From: an uncultured Bacilli bacterium
GTDB lineage: Bacteria; Bacillota_I; Bacilli_A; RF39; UBA660
Direction of reading: 5' to 3'
NCBI GenBank assembly: GCA_934167485.1
Contig: CAKPKL010000005.1
Coordinates: forward strand, 1-64,000
DNA: 64,000 bases
Positions 41,979 through 49,900 of the stretch are shown here, in pieces. The translations under genes were made by a program, and so were the position numbers. Within the stretch, counting starts at the first letter, position 1. Each line of letters starts with the position of its first letter. The notes under the pieces were generated by a model. That model worked only from the letters and a program-made list of their open reading frames with translations. It was not told where the DNA came from and did not search any database.

Positions 41979-43283
41979 TTGGTGATATTTATTAAAACTT
42001 TAATATGGTTAGAAGTTTCAATATTAATAATACTAATAGGTATATATTTTACATTTTCATTAAATCTAGTACAATTTGATTTTAAAAATATATTTAAAAG
42101 TACAAAAGGTACAAGAAAAAAGGGATCTATATCTCAAATAGAATCACTTATGATAGTTCTTGCAGGTAGAATAGGTGTTGGAAGTATATCAGGAGTTGCA
42201 CTTTCAATTTATTATGGAGGATTAGGTTCAATATTTTGGATGTGGATAATAGGATTACTCGCACTTCCAATAACTTTTGCAGAAACAACATTAGGTTCGA
42301 AATATAAAGAAAAAGATGATTTAAATATATATAAAGGTGGACCATCATATTATATAAAAAATGGTATGAAAAAGAAAAAATTAGCTAATCTATATTCCAT
42401 TCTTATAATAGTTAGTTATATAGGCGGTTTTTTAACAATACAATCAAATACTATAACTAAATCAATAAATGAATTAATAAATATAAATCCTATAATAATA
42501 GGAATAGTTATATCTATAATAACTTACTTTATAATAAGCGGTGGTGTAAAAAAAATAGCGAGTTTTTCATTAAAAATAGTTCCATTAATGATAATAATTT
42601 ATATAATGTGTGCAGTTATAATATTATTAAAAAATATTAATACAATGCCTTCAATATTTAATAATATTATAAAGTCTGCTTTTGATTTTAAAGCAGGATT
42701 TGGTGCATTTATTGGTACAGCAATAATAGGTATAGAAAGGGGTATATTTTCAAGTGAAGCAGGAGTAGGTACGGGTGCAATCGCATCCTCTACAACAGAT
42801 ACAAGATACCCAGCTACGCAAGGTTATACACAAATGATAGGAGTATATATAACAACTTTTTTAGTATGTACATCTACAGCAATTATAATACTTACATCAA
42901 ATTATCAAAATTTAAACTTTATAGATTTAAATGGAATAGAACTCGCACAATATGCTTTTAATTTTCATTTAGGAACATTAGGAGTAATAATAATGTTTGT
43001 ATCAATATGTTTGTTTTCATTTTCAACAATACTATCAGGTTATTATGATGGAGAATCATCTTTAAAATATTTTACTAATAATACAACTAAAAAAATTAAA
43101 TATTTAAAAATTATAACTTCGATAGTATTATTTTTAGGATGTATAGTTACTTCAAGTTCATTATGGAATTTCGTAGATATAATAGTAGGAATTTTAGCTA
43201 TCATAAATCTTTATTCAGTATTTATATTAAGAGGAGAAGTAAATAAAGAATATAAAAAGTATAAAAACCGTGATATAATGTAA
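41979..43283 (+). CDS. Alanine/glycine:cation symporter (AGCS family)
   Basis: Sodium-coupled amino-acid symporter. About 430 residues, roughly ten to eleven membrane segments. Family blocks: GRIGVGSISGVALSIYYGGLGSIFWMWIIGLLALPITFAE, GGPSYYIKNGM, and ERGIFSSEAGVGTGAIASSTTDTRYPATQG. The start is uncertain: there is no ATG nearby, only TTG 41979 and GTG 41982 inside the TTGGTGAT ribosome site, while the spacing favours ATT 41991 (ATTAAAACT), again as if ATG had changed. The first membrane helix begins right after it, so the gene is not truncated. Coordinates use the TTG. Confidence 0.85.
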   Translation: MVIFIKTLIWLEVSILIILIGIYFTFSLNLVQFDFKNIFKSTKGTRKKGSISQIESLMIVLAGRIGVGSISGVALSIYYGGLGSIFWMWIIGLLALPITFAETTLGSKYKEKDDLNIYKGGPSYYIKNGMKKKKLANLYSILIIVSYIGGFLTIQSNTITKSINELININPIIIGIVISIITYFIISGGVKKIASFSLKIVPLMIIIYIMCAVIILLKNINTMPSIFNNIIKSAFDFKAGFGAFIGTAIIGIERGIFSSEAGVGTGAIASSTTDTRYPATQGYTQMIGVYITTFLVCTSTAIIILTSNYQNLNFIDLNGIELAQYAFNFHLGTLGVIIMFVSICLFSFSTILSGYYDGESSLKYFTNNTTKKIKYLKIITSIVLFLGCIVTSSSLWNFVDIIVGILAIINLYSVFILRGEVNKEYKKYKNRDIM

Positions 43284-43295
43284 TGGGTGTTAGTT

Positions 43296-43946
43296 ATGAT
43301 TAATAAAAAATGGGATATAGTATTACAAGATGAATTAAAAAAAGATTATTTTAGAAAGTTAGGAATTTTTGTAAAACAAGAATATAAGCATAAAATGATA
43401 TTTCCACCATATCAAAATATATTTGATGCATTGAGATTTACCGATTATGATGATGTTAAAGTTGTTATATTAGGACAAGATCCATATCACGGATTAGGAG
43501 AGGCACATGGACTTTCATTTTCTGTAAGAGAGGGAATAAAAATGCCTCCATCATTACAAAATATATTTAAAGAACTATATGATGATATAGGTATAAAAAG
43601 AAATAAAAGTGATCTAACAGATTGGGCAAAAGAAGGAGTGCTACTTTTAAATTCAATAATGACAGTAGAAAAAGATAAACCACTTTCACATAAAGAAAAA
43701 GGTTGGGAAATTTTTACAGATACAGTAATATCAAAATTAAATGAGAGAAAAGATCCTGTTATATTTGTTTTATGGGGAGGATTTGCTAGAAGTAAAAAAG
43801 CTCTTATTACAAATAAACAACACAAAATAATAGAAGCAGCCCATCCATCTCCATTATCAGCATACCGTGGTTTCTTTGGAAGTAAACCTTTTAGTAAAAT
43901 AAATAATTATTTAAAAGATATGGGTAAAGAAGAAATTAAATGGTAA
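43296..43946 (+). CDS. ung: Uracil-DNA glycosylase
   Basis: Removes uracil from DNA, the first step of base excision repair. 216 residues, family 1. Catalytic water-activating motif GQDPYHGLGEAHGLSFSV (Asp in DPYHG), LLLNSIMTVE, VFVLWGGFARSKK, and the leucine-loop motif HPSPLSAYRGFFGSKPFSK with the catalytic His. ATG 43296 has GGGTGT just upstream; an overlapping GTG is less likely. Full-length. Confidence 0.97.
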   Translation: MINKKWDIVLQDELKKDYFRKLGIFVKQEYKHKMIFPPYQNIFDALRFTDYDDVKVVILGQDPYHGLGEAHGLSFSVREGIKMPPSLQNIFKELYDDIGIKRNKSDLTDWAKEGVLLLNSIMTVEKDKPLSHKEKGWEIFTDTVISKLNERKDPVIFVLWGGFARSKKALITNKQHKIIEAAHPSPLSAYRGFFGSKPFSKINNYLKDMGKEEIKW

Positions 43947-43964
43947 AACTAAATTTAAAAAACA

Positions 43965-43993
43965 TTGACTAATAAGACAAGATAATATATAAT
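43965..43993 (+). promoter_or_regulatory. Promoter of the pilin-like gene
   Basis: TTGACT (43965-43970), 17-bp spacer, TATAAT (43988-43993); near-consensus. The gene has GGAGGA at 44011-44016. Confidence 0.75.
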
Positions 43994-44020
43994 TTAGATA
44001 GTAAAATATAGGAGGATAAC

Positions 44021-45178
44021 ATGAAAAGAAATGGTTTTACTTTAATAGAGTTATTAGCAGTCATAGTAATACTAGCGATAATCGCACTTATAGCTACACC
44101 AATAGTATTAGATATAATAAAAGATACAAAGGAGTCAAGTTTACTTAGAAGTGCAGAATTTTATATAAGTGCAGTAGAACAAACAGTTGCAAAAGAAAAA
44201 ATGAAAGATGCAACATATAATCCTAATACATGTAAAATAGAGAATAAAAAATTATACTGTGATGGAATTACTGAAGAGTTAAAAGTAGATGTAGAGGGAG
44301 AAATGCCAGAAAGTGGAAATATAACATTTTCAAATGGTGATATAAAAGATGTAACATTAAAATATGAAGAAGGAAAAACAATAGTAAAAAATGCACAGGG
44401 TAAATTAGTGTATACAACAATACCAACCCCAAAATCATTTAGTGAAGATTCTTGGGAAACAATAGTAGCAAATGTAAAAGCAGGAAATACAAGCGCATAT
44501 AAAGTAGGAGATACAAAAGAAATAGCACTTACAGGATTTACAAATACAGAAGAAAATAGTAATGGATTATATACAATAAGAGTAGCAAACAATTCCACAC
44601 CAGAAGAATGTAATACGGAAGGCTTTTCACAAACAGCATGTGGATTTGTAATAGAATTTGTAGATATAATAACAGAACGTACAATGAATTCAAGTGATAC
44701 TAATGTAGGTGGATGGCCAGCAAGTGAAATGAGAACATATGTAAATAATGATATATATAATGCATTACCAGAAGGCTTAAAAGAAAATATAATAAATACA
44801 AAAGTAGTGTCAAGTCATGGTTCTACAGATGGAGAGACAAATTTCACATCAGAAGATAAAATATACTTATTATCAACAAAAGAAGTATGGGGAAAAGAAG
44901 GAACAACTAATACAATAGATTATGATACAGCAGAAGCAGAAACAAGACAATTAGATTATTATAAGGCAAATGGAGTAACAACAGCAGGTTATTCAAGAGG
45001 AATAACAGCAAGGTATTTAGGAGCAATTAAGAACTATAATGGAAGTTCAGCAATTTGGTGGCTTCGTTCTGCTGTTTCCATTTATACTAACTTTTTTTAC
45101 AGCGTGGCCAGCACTGGCAATTGGAGCAGCCGCAATGCTAATGATTCCCTTGGCGTGGCTGTGGCTTTCCGAATTTAG
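44021..45178 (+). CDS. Type IV pilin-like protein with variable C-terminal domain
   Basis: 385 residues. N terminus MKRNGFTLIELLAVIVILA is a class III prepilin signal: cleavage after Gly5, Phe at +1, Glu at +5, long hydrophobic helix. The middle (about 30-130) is pseudopilin-like. The C-terminal ~200 residues contain FVIEFVDIITERTMN, GGWPASEMRTYVNNDIYNALPEGLK, IYLLSTKEVWG and end IWWLRSAVS...SLGVAVAFRI, a layout of C-type-lectin/DUF6273-like domains. The last ~40 codons (from about 45055) switch to GC-rich codons (AGC, GGC, GCC, CGC, GTG), roughly half G+C against about 30% upstream. Such ends are hallmarks of diversified tails. ATG with GGAGGA; own promoter. Confidence 0.8.
   Translation: MKRNGFTLIELLAVIVILAIIALIATPIVLDIIKDTKESSLLRSAEFYISAVEQTVAKEKMKDATYNPNTCKIENKKLYCDGITEELKVDVEGEMPESGNITFSNGDIKDVTLKYEEGKTIVKNAQGKLVYTTIPTPKSFSEDSWETIVANVKAGNTSAYKVGDTKEIALTGFTNTEENSNGLYTIRVANNSTPEECNTEGFSQTACGFVIEFVDIITERTMNSSDTNVGGWPASEMRTYVNNDIYNALPEGLKENIINTKVVSSHGSTDGETNFTSEDKIYLLSTKEVWGKEGTTNTIDYDTAEAETRQLDYYKANGVTTAGYSRGITARYLGAIKNYNGSSAIWWLRSAVSIYTNFFYSVASTGNWSSRNANDSLGVAVAFRI
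45055..45178 (+). other. Candidate variable region of a diversity-generating system
   Basis: The 3' end of the pilin-like gene, from the W-W-L-R-S codons to the stop, has sharply different codon use and base composition from the rest of the gene: 59 of 124 bases are G or C by my count. Position, the W-W-L-R-S to A-F-R-I frame, and the hairpin just downstream fit a retroelement-diversified variable region. No reverse transcriptase or template repeat is in the window, so it would be acted on in trans or be a relic. Confidence 0.5.
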
Positions 45179-45231
45179 TATCGATTAAAAACTTTCGGTA
45201 GATGAGCTCCGAACGAGAGTGAGGACGATAC
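45178..45231. other. Nested inverted repeats after the variable region
   Basis: Outer arms GTATCG (45178-45183) and CGATAC (45226-45231); inner hairpin TTCGG (45194-45198) / CCGAA (45209-45213) with a 10-nt loop. GC-rich against the local background and not followed by a T-run at the inner stem. A hairpin downstream of the variable region is needed for homing in some diversity-generating retroelements. Confidence 0.55.
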
Positions 45232-45311
45232 GAATGTTTTTAAAATCCAAATTAGATTAAATAAAAATGTATAAAAATAGAAATATTGTTCAATATTAAA
45301 TAGGTGATAAA

Positions 45312-45836
45312 ATGAAAAGAACAATATTTTTATTTTTTTTAGTAATACTTGTATATGTTTTTATAGGTAATGTGTTTGCTACAAATAACATGATACCAGA
45401 TGATGCTATTAGAATAAGAGTAATAGGTAATTCTAATAGTGATTATGATCAAAAAATAAAATATAAAGTAAAAGATACTATAGAAGGAGATATGTATAAA
45501 TTATTAATTAATGCTAAAGATGTAGAAGAAGCAAGAGAATTAATAAATAATAATTTAGAATCAATAAAGAATAATATTGACAATACTTTACAAAAAGAAC
45601 AATATAAATTACCTTTTACAATTAATTTTGGATTAAATTACTTTCCTGATAAAGAATTTAAAGGCATAAAGTATAAAGAAGGTTATTATGAATCTGTTGT
45701 AGTAACTCTAGGAGAGGGATTAGGAGATAATTGGTGGTGTGTATTATTCCCACCACTTTGTATGATAGAAGCTGAAGATTCAACTGATGTTGAATATACT
45801 ACTATAGCTAAAACATTAATAGATAAATATTTTTAA
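45312..45836 (+). CDS. spoIIR: Stage II sporulation protein R-like
   Basis: In Bacillus SpoIIR is a forespore-made secreted signal that triggers SpoIIGA to process pro-sigma-E in the mother cell. 174 residues: N-terminal signal segment (3-22), IPDDAIRIRVIGNSNSDYDQKIKYKVKDTI (the family signature), YKLPFTINFGLNYFPDKEFKGIKYKEGYYESVVVTLGEGLGDNWWCVLFPPLC. These match SpoIIR closely, including the WWCVLFPPLC box. ATG with AATAGGTGAT. SpoIIR genes also occur in non-sporulating relatives, so sporulation cannot be concluded from this gene alone. Confidence 0.9.
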   Translation: MKRTIFLFFLVILVYVFIGNVFATNNMIPDDAIRIRVIGNSNSDYDQKIKYKVKDTIEGDMYKLLINAKDVEEARELINNNLESIKNNIDNTLQKEQYKLPFTINFGLNYFPDKEFKGIKYKEGYYESVVVTLGEGLGDNWWCVLFPPLCMIEAEDSTDVEYTTIAKTLIDKYF

Positions 45837-45867
45837 AATTAACGCGTATTATTTTATAGGTGAGGCT

Positions 45868-46395
45868 ATGAATATAATACTCGTTTTTTTAATCGCAATA
45901 AGTTTAAGTATGGATGCTTTTTCATTATCTCTTGCTTATGGAACTATTTCATTAAGTAAAAATGATATTAAATTATTATCTGTAATAGTAGGTGCATATC
46001 ATTTTTTTATGCCTATATTAGGTATGCTTATAGGAAATTTTATTTTAAATGTTTTAAAGATAAATGATAATTTATTAGTTTTTGTTATATTTTTATTTAT
46101 AGGAATTAGTATGCTTATAGAAAGTTTTAAAAAGGGAGAAAAAGTTAAAAAGTTAAAAATTACAGAAATGATATTGTTTGGTTTAGCAGTTAGTATAGAT
46201 AGCTTTTCTATTGGAATTGGATTAAACGCTATAAGTAATAATTTTTTAATTTGTTCTATTATTTTTTCAATAACAAGCTTTGTATTTACTTATATTGGGT
46301 TGGTTCTTGGTAATAAATTAAATCAGTTAATAGGTAAGGTAGCTACTTTTATAGGTGGTATAACTCTTATAATATTAGGTATTATTTATATATAA
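45868..46395 (+). CDS. mntP: MntP-type manganese efflux pump
   Basis: 175 residues, six membrane segments in two homologous halves, each with the acidic motif of the family: SMDAFSLSLAYG in helix 1 and SIDSFSIGIGLNA in helix 4. In E. coli MntP exports Mn(II). The related sporulation protein YtaF belongs to the same superfamily, and the neighbour is spoIIR, so a sporulation-linked role is a possible alternative. ATG 45868 with ATAGGTGAG. Shares a bidirectional terminator with the convergent gene. Confidence 0.8.
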   Translation: MNIILVFLIAISLSMDAFSLSLAYGTISLSKNDIKLLSVIVGAYHFFMPILGMLIGNFILNVLKINDNLLVFVIFLFIGISMLIESFKKGEKVKKLKITEMILFGLAVSIDSFSIGIGLNAISNNFLICSIIFSITSFVFTYIGLVLGNKLNQLIGKVATFIGGITLIILGIIYI

Positions 46396-46435
46396 AAAAT
46401 AGTGAGTGTTAAAATTTAGCAAGCTCACTATTTTT
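46395..46435. terminator. Bidirectional terminator
   Basis: AAAAATAGTGAG (46395-46406) / CTCACTATTTTT (46424-46435), 12-bp stem, 17-nt loop. Serves mntP on the plus strand and the convergent HTH-kinase-CYTH gene, whose stop codon is in the loop. Confidence 0.8.
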
Positions 46436-47704
46436 ATATTTTTTATCATATGTTACTTCTTTTATAATTTTAAGTTTGTTTGGAATTTCTATTTCTTGGT
46501 TTTCATTATTTAATTCTATTTCAAGGATAGCTTTATCTTTCCAAAAAGGATATATATCAATTTCAAAATATTGATTTTTATATATATAGCAATATCTTGT
46601 TTTTCTTATTGGGTGTTTGTTAATATCAGATTCCATAAGTAGTTCTAAGTATTCATCCTTAGATAATCTTTTTTCTATTTCAATTCTTTTTATACTGGAA
46701 ATATTCTTTTTAATTGTTTTAGTGTATATATAATTACCATTATTTCCTCTTTGTCTTACTCTAATTTCATCATTATTATTTGATTTTAAATATGTTTGTA
46801 TAATATCAACTTTTTTACAATTTTTATTTAACCAATTAATATCAGGATATTGTATTAAATATTTCTTTTCAATTTCATAAGGCTCAGGTTCTTTCAACAC
46901 TACAGAAATTTCTTTTATTAATTTTTTCATCTTATCTTCAAATTCTAAAGAGTTATCAATTATTCTAAAATGTGGATGTCCTGACCAAGCATCAATTAAT
47001 CTATTATCAATATTAATAGCTTCTTCAATTGTCTCATTTCTAGCAGTATTATTTGAAAGCGTATAGTATTCTTGTTTTCCCTTTGCAGCTGTTACTAAAT
47101 GAAAAACTGCATCATAATTATCTCTTAGCTCTATTTCATTTTTATTTAAATCATTTAATATTGTAGAGAATTCTAAATTGGTTAAGAAAGCTTTGCTATC
47201 CATAAGACCTCTATCACAAATAATTAATATTTTATCTCCTTTTATATGTTTAGCACTTTCTTCATATATGTTTTCTCTTTCTATTTGTAATTTCATTAGA
47301 GTTTTTTGAAAATCAAATATACTTTCACAGCTTTTTTGAGAAATACCAGCATTAATTATTTCAGTTGCACATTCTGGTACAAAAATAACATGATATCCTA
47401 AATTTGTAAATGCATTTTGTACCCAACTCATAGCAGTTGTTTTTCCAGCACATGGCCCACCTGTAATTACAATTTTTATTATTTCTTTTTTTCTTTGCTT
47501 TGTAATTTGTAATAAATTATCAATAGGAATATTAAATAAAATAGATAAATTCTTTAATGTATTTGTATTTGGTATAGCTCTACCATTTTCCCATTTGGAA
47601 ATAGCTTTATTAGTAATGTTTAATTTTTTTGCAAGTTCTTCTTGTGTTAAATTTGATTTCATTCTAAGTTTATATAACAAATTACCAAATTCATAATTAT
47701 TCAT
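46409..47704 (-). CDS. HTH regulator - NadR-like kinase - CYTH fusion
   Basis: 431 residues with three parts. Residues 1-66: Cro/CI-type HTH (LRMKSNLTQEELAKKLNITNKAISKWENGRAIPN). About 75-265: P-loop domain of the AAA_28/NadR-like kinase type with ITGGPCAGKTTAM (~80-92), ICDRGLMDSKAF, and TAAKGKQEYYTLSNNTARNETIEEA. About 273-431: CYTH/triphosphate-tunnel domain with the EIEKKYLI motif, RVRQRG, YTKTIKK, RIEIEKRLS and AILEIEL strands. CYTH enzymes bind triphosphates in a metal-lined tunnel. A regulator fused to a kinase and a triphosphate sensor suggests nucleotide-responsive control. Substrate unknown. ATG with AGAGGTGG; divergent from murA. Confidence 0.8.
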   Translation of the reverse strand: MNNYEFGNLLYKLRMKSNLTQEELAKKLNITNKAISKWENGRAIPNTNTLKNLSILFNIPIDNLLQITKQRKKEIIKIVITGGPCAGKTTAMSWVQNAFTNLGYHVIFVPECATEIINAGISQKSCESIFDFQKTLMKLQIERENIYEESAKHIKGDKILIICDRGLMDSKAFLTNLEFSTILNDLNKNEIELRDNYDAVFHLVTAAKGKQEYYTLSNNTARNETIEEAINIDNRLIDAWSGHPHFRIIDNSLEFEDKMKKLIKEISVVLKEPEPYEIEKKYLIQYPDINWLNKNCKKVDIIQTYLKSNNNDEIRVRQRGNNGNYIYTKTIKKNISSIKRIEIEKRLSKDEYLELLMESDINKHPIRKTRYCYIYKNQYFEIDIYPFWKDKAILEIELNNENQEIEIPNKLKIIKEVTYDKKYKNSELAKF

Positions 47705-47833
47705 GTAACCACCTCTAACACATTTATTATATAAAAATATTTGTTTGTCTTCAATATACTTATATCGAATATTGGTAGAAATTAATGTATGTAAATTAAT
47801 TTATTACAAAAATGCTAATTTTGTTTTCTTTAA

Positions 47834-47862
47834 TTTACAAGTTTCAATATAAATGTTATAAT
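47834..47862 (+). promoter_or_regulatory. Promoter of murA
   Basis: TTTACA (47834-47839), 17-bp spacer ending TGT, TATAAT (47857-47862). Leader of about 60 nt to the murA ATG. The rest of the 47705-47930 gap shows no gene. Confidence 0.75.
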
Positions 47863-47930
47863 TATATAGGACTGCATAATATACACAAGTTTGGGTGATT
47901 ATCATAAAATATAGTAGTCTTGGAGGTAAT

Positions 47931-49184
47931 ATGAAACAAATACGAGTAACAGGAGGAAATATATTAGAAGGTAAAATAAGAATTAGTGGAGCTAAAAATA
48001 GCGCAGTTGCTTTAATTCCAGCATCTATTTTATCTGATGATATTGTAAATATAGATAACATACCAAATATTTCTGATATAGAAGCTTTAAAAGAAATATT
48101 AGATTATTTGGGAGCAAAAATAGAATTAAAAGATGGAATAATTAAAATAGATCCAAAATCAATAGTAAATAAAGAAATTCCAGAACGTGTTTCTAGTAAG
48201 CTTAGAGCTTCTTATTATTTTATGTCGGCTCTATTAGGTAAATATAAACATGTAGAAATGTATTTTCCTGGTGGATGTAAAATAGGAGCAAGACCAATAG
48301 ATCAAACTTTAAAAGGTTTTAAAGCACTAGGTGCAACTGTTAAAGAAGAAGGTAATAAATTTACAATAGATGCCGAAGAACTAGTTGGTGGACACGTATA
48401 TTTGGATATGCCAAGTGTGGGAGCTACTATAAACACTATGTTAGTTGCAGTAAAAGCTAAGGGCCTTACTATTATTGAAAATGCTGCAAAGGAACCAGAG
48501 ATAGTAAATGTAGCAACTTTCTTAAATAATATGGGCGCTAAAATAACAGGAGCTGGAACTAGTGAAATAAGAATAAAAGGAGTAGAACATTTAAAGGGAT
48601 GTTTTACTGAAGTAATTCCAGATAGAATAGAGGCTGGAACTTATATAATAGCTGGAGCTTTACTTGGAAAAGATTTAAAAATAGAGAATATAATACCAGA
48701 ACATGTTGAATCATTAGTGCTTAAACTAAAAGAAATGGGTGTTGATTTAAAATTAGGTAAAGATTATATAATAATTAATAAATGTGAAAATCCTCATCAT
48801 GTAAATTTAAAAACTTTAGGTTATCCTGGATTTCCAACAGATTTGCAACAACCAATAACTACATTATTAACACAATGTAATGGAACATCTAATTTAGAAG
48901 AAACAATATATGAAAATAGATTTCAAAATGTTCCATATTTACAAGAAATGGGTGCAGATATAGAAATCCAAGGTAGAAAAATAAAAATAAAAGGTCCTAC
49001 AAAATTAGTTGGAAAAACAGTTGTCGCAACCGATTTAAGAGCTGGAGCTTGTTTAGTTCTTGCTGCGCTTGTCGCAACCGGTGAAACTGTTATAAAAGAT
49101 GTTGACCATGTCCTTAGAGGTTATGAAAATATAATAGATAAACTTGATAGTGTAGGTGCTAAAATATCATTAGAAGAAATATAA
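47931..49184 (+). CDS. murA: UDP-N-acetylglucosamine 1-carboxyvinyltransferase
   Basis: First committed step of peptidoglycan synthesis: enolpyruvate transfer from PEP to UDP-GlcNAc, the fosfomycin target. 417 residues, two inverted alpha/beta lobes. SGAKNSAVALIPA at the N terminus (Lys/Asn of the active site), PGGCKIGARPIDQ with the catalytic Cys near residue 116 (so fosfomycin-sensitive type), RIEAGTYIIAGALLGKD, FPTDLQQPITTLLTQ, and DLRAGACLVLAALVATGET. Start ATG 47931 follows GGAGGT; an upstream in-frame ATC/ATT reading has no site. Confidence 0.97.
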   Translation: MKQIRVTGGNILEGKIRISGAKNSAVALIPASILSDDIVNIDNIPNISDIEALKEILDYLGAKIELKDGIIKIDPKSIVNKEIPERVSSKLRASYYFMSALLGKYKHVEMYFPGGCKIGARPIDQTLKGFKALGATVKEEGNKFTIDAEELVGGHVYLDMPSVGATINTMLVAVKAKGLTIIENAAKEPEIVNVATFLNNMGAKITGAGTSEIRIKGVEHLKGCFTEVIPDRIEAGTYIIAGALLGKDLKIENIIPEHVESLVLKLKEMGVDLKLGKDYIIINKCENPHHVNLKTLGYPGFPTDLQQPITTLLTQCNGTSNLEETIYENRFQNVPYLQEMGADIEIQGRKIKIKGPTKLVGKTVVATDLRAGACLVLAALVATGETVIKDVDHVLRGYENIIDKLDSVGAKISLEEI

Positions 49185-49186
49185 TT

Positions 49187-49208
49187 AAGTAGCTAAGCTA
49201 CTTTTTTT
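49187..49208 (+). terminator. murA terminator
   Basis: AAGTAGC / GCTACTT with a TAA loop (49187-49203), then five more T. Confidence 0.85.
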
Positions 49209-49219
49209 GTGGAGGAATT

Positions 49220-49867
49220 ATGAAAAAAATCATTTTTGTAACAATAGTTTTTATATTTACTTTTTTAATATACTACCTTAATATAGATAAAGATATATAT
49301 TATGTTTCATTAGGTGATCAGTTATCACAAGGTGTGAATAATTACAATAAAATAGAATACAACTATAATATAGGAATAAAACATTCATTAGGTAGTAAAT
49401 TAAAAAAATATGTAAATTATTCAGTTTTAGAAGACTATAGAGTAAATGATTTAATAAATGATATAAATTATAATAAAACTATAAATTATAATAATAAAGA
49501 GTATAAATTACAAAACTTAATAATAAAATCAAATTATATAATAATATCTATTGGTATGAATGATTTAATATATACAAAAAATTTAAATTATAATTATGTT
49601 GATTCACTTCTTCTTGATATAGAAAAATTAATTATATTACTTAGAAAATATAATAAGGATAAAATATACTTTTTAAGCTTTTATAATATAATAAATAACA
49701 AAGAACTAATAGAATACACAAATAAAAAATTATCAAATATATGTAGAGATAATAAAATTAATTATATTGATATAAGCAATTTAGATAAATATATAATAAA
49801 AGGTATATATCCTACAATTGATGGATATTATTATATAACAGATAAGATAATAAACTTTACTAAATAA
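49220..49867 (+). CDS. SGNH-hydrolase-like membrane protein, active site altered
   Basis: 215 residues. N-terminal hydrophobic segment (4-18) acts as anchor or signal. The fold of GDSL/SGNH esterases is suggested by YYVSLGDQLSQGVNN (block I), IISIGMNDLIYT (block III, G-x-N-D) and a C-terminal block PTIDGYYYITDKI (block V, D-x-x-H position). The catalytic Ser of GDS is Gln here and the block V His is Tyr, so the usual Ser-His-Asp machinery is missing. Either an inactive relative or one using LSQG Ser. Very Asn/Tyr/Lys/Ile-rich. ATG with GGAGGA, 11 nt after the murA terminator. Confidence 0.65.
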   Translation: MKKIIFVTIVFIFTFLIYYLNIDKDIYYVSLGDQLSQGVNNYNKIEYNYNIGIKHSLGSKLKKYVNYSVLEDYRVNDLINDINYNKTINYNNKEYKLQNLIIKSNYIIISIGMNDLIYTKNLNYNYVDSLLLDIEKLIILLRKYNKDKIYFLSFYNIINNKELIEYTNKKLSNICRDNKINYIDISNLDKYIIKGIYPTIDGYYYITDKIINFTK

Positions 49868-49900
49868 AAAAAATATTGTATAATTAATGTGGGTGATAAA

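Noticed and set aside
44021..45178. Simple horizontal gain of the whole pilin gene
   Set aside because: Only the last ~124 bases differ in composition; the rest matches the genome, so a local cassette or diversified tail is more likely than transfer of the gene.
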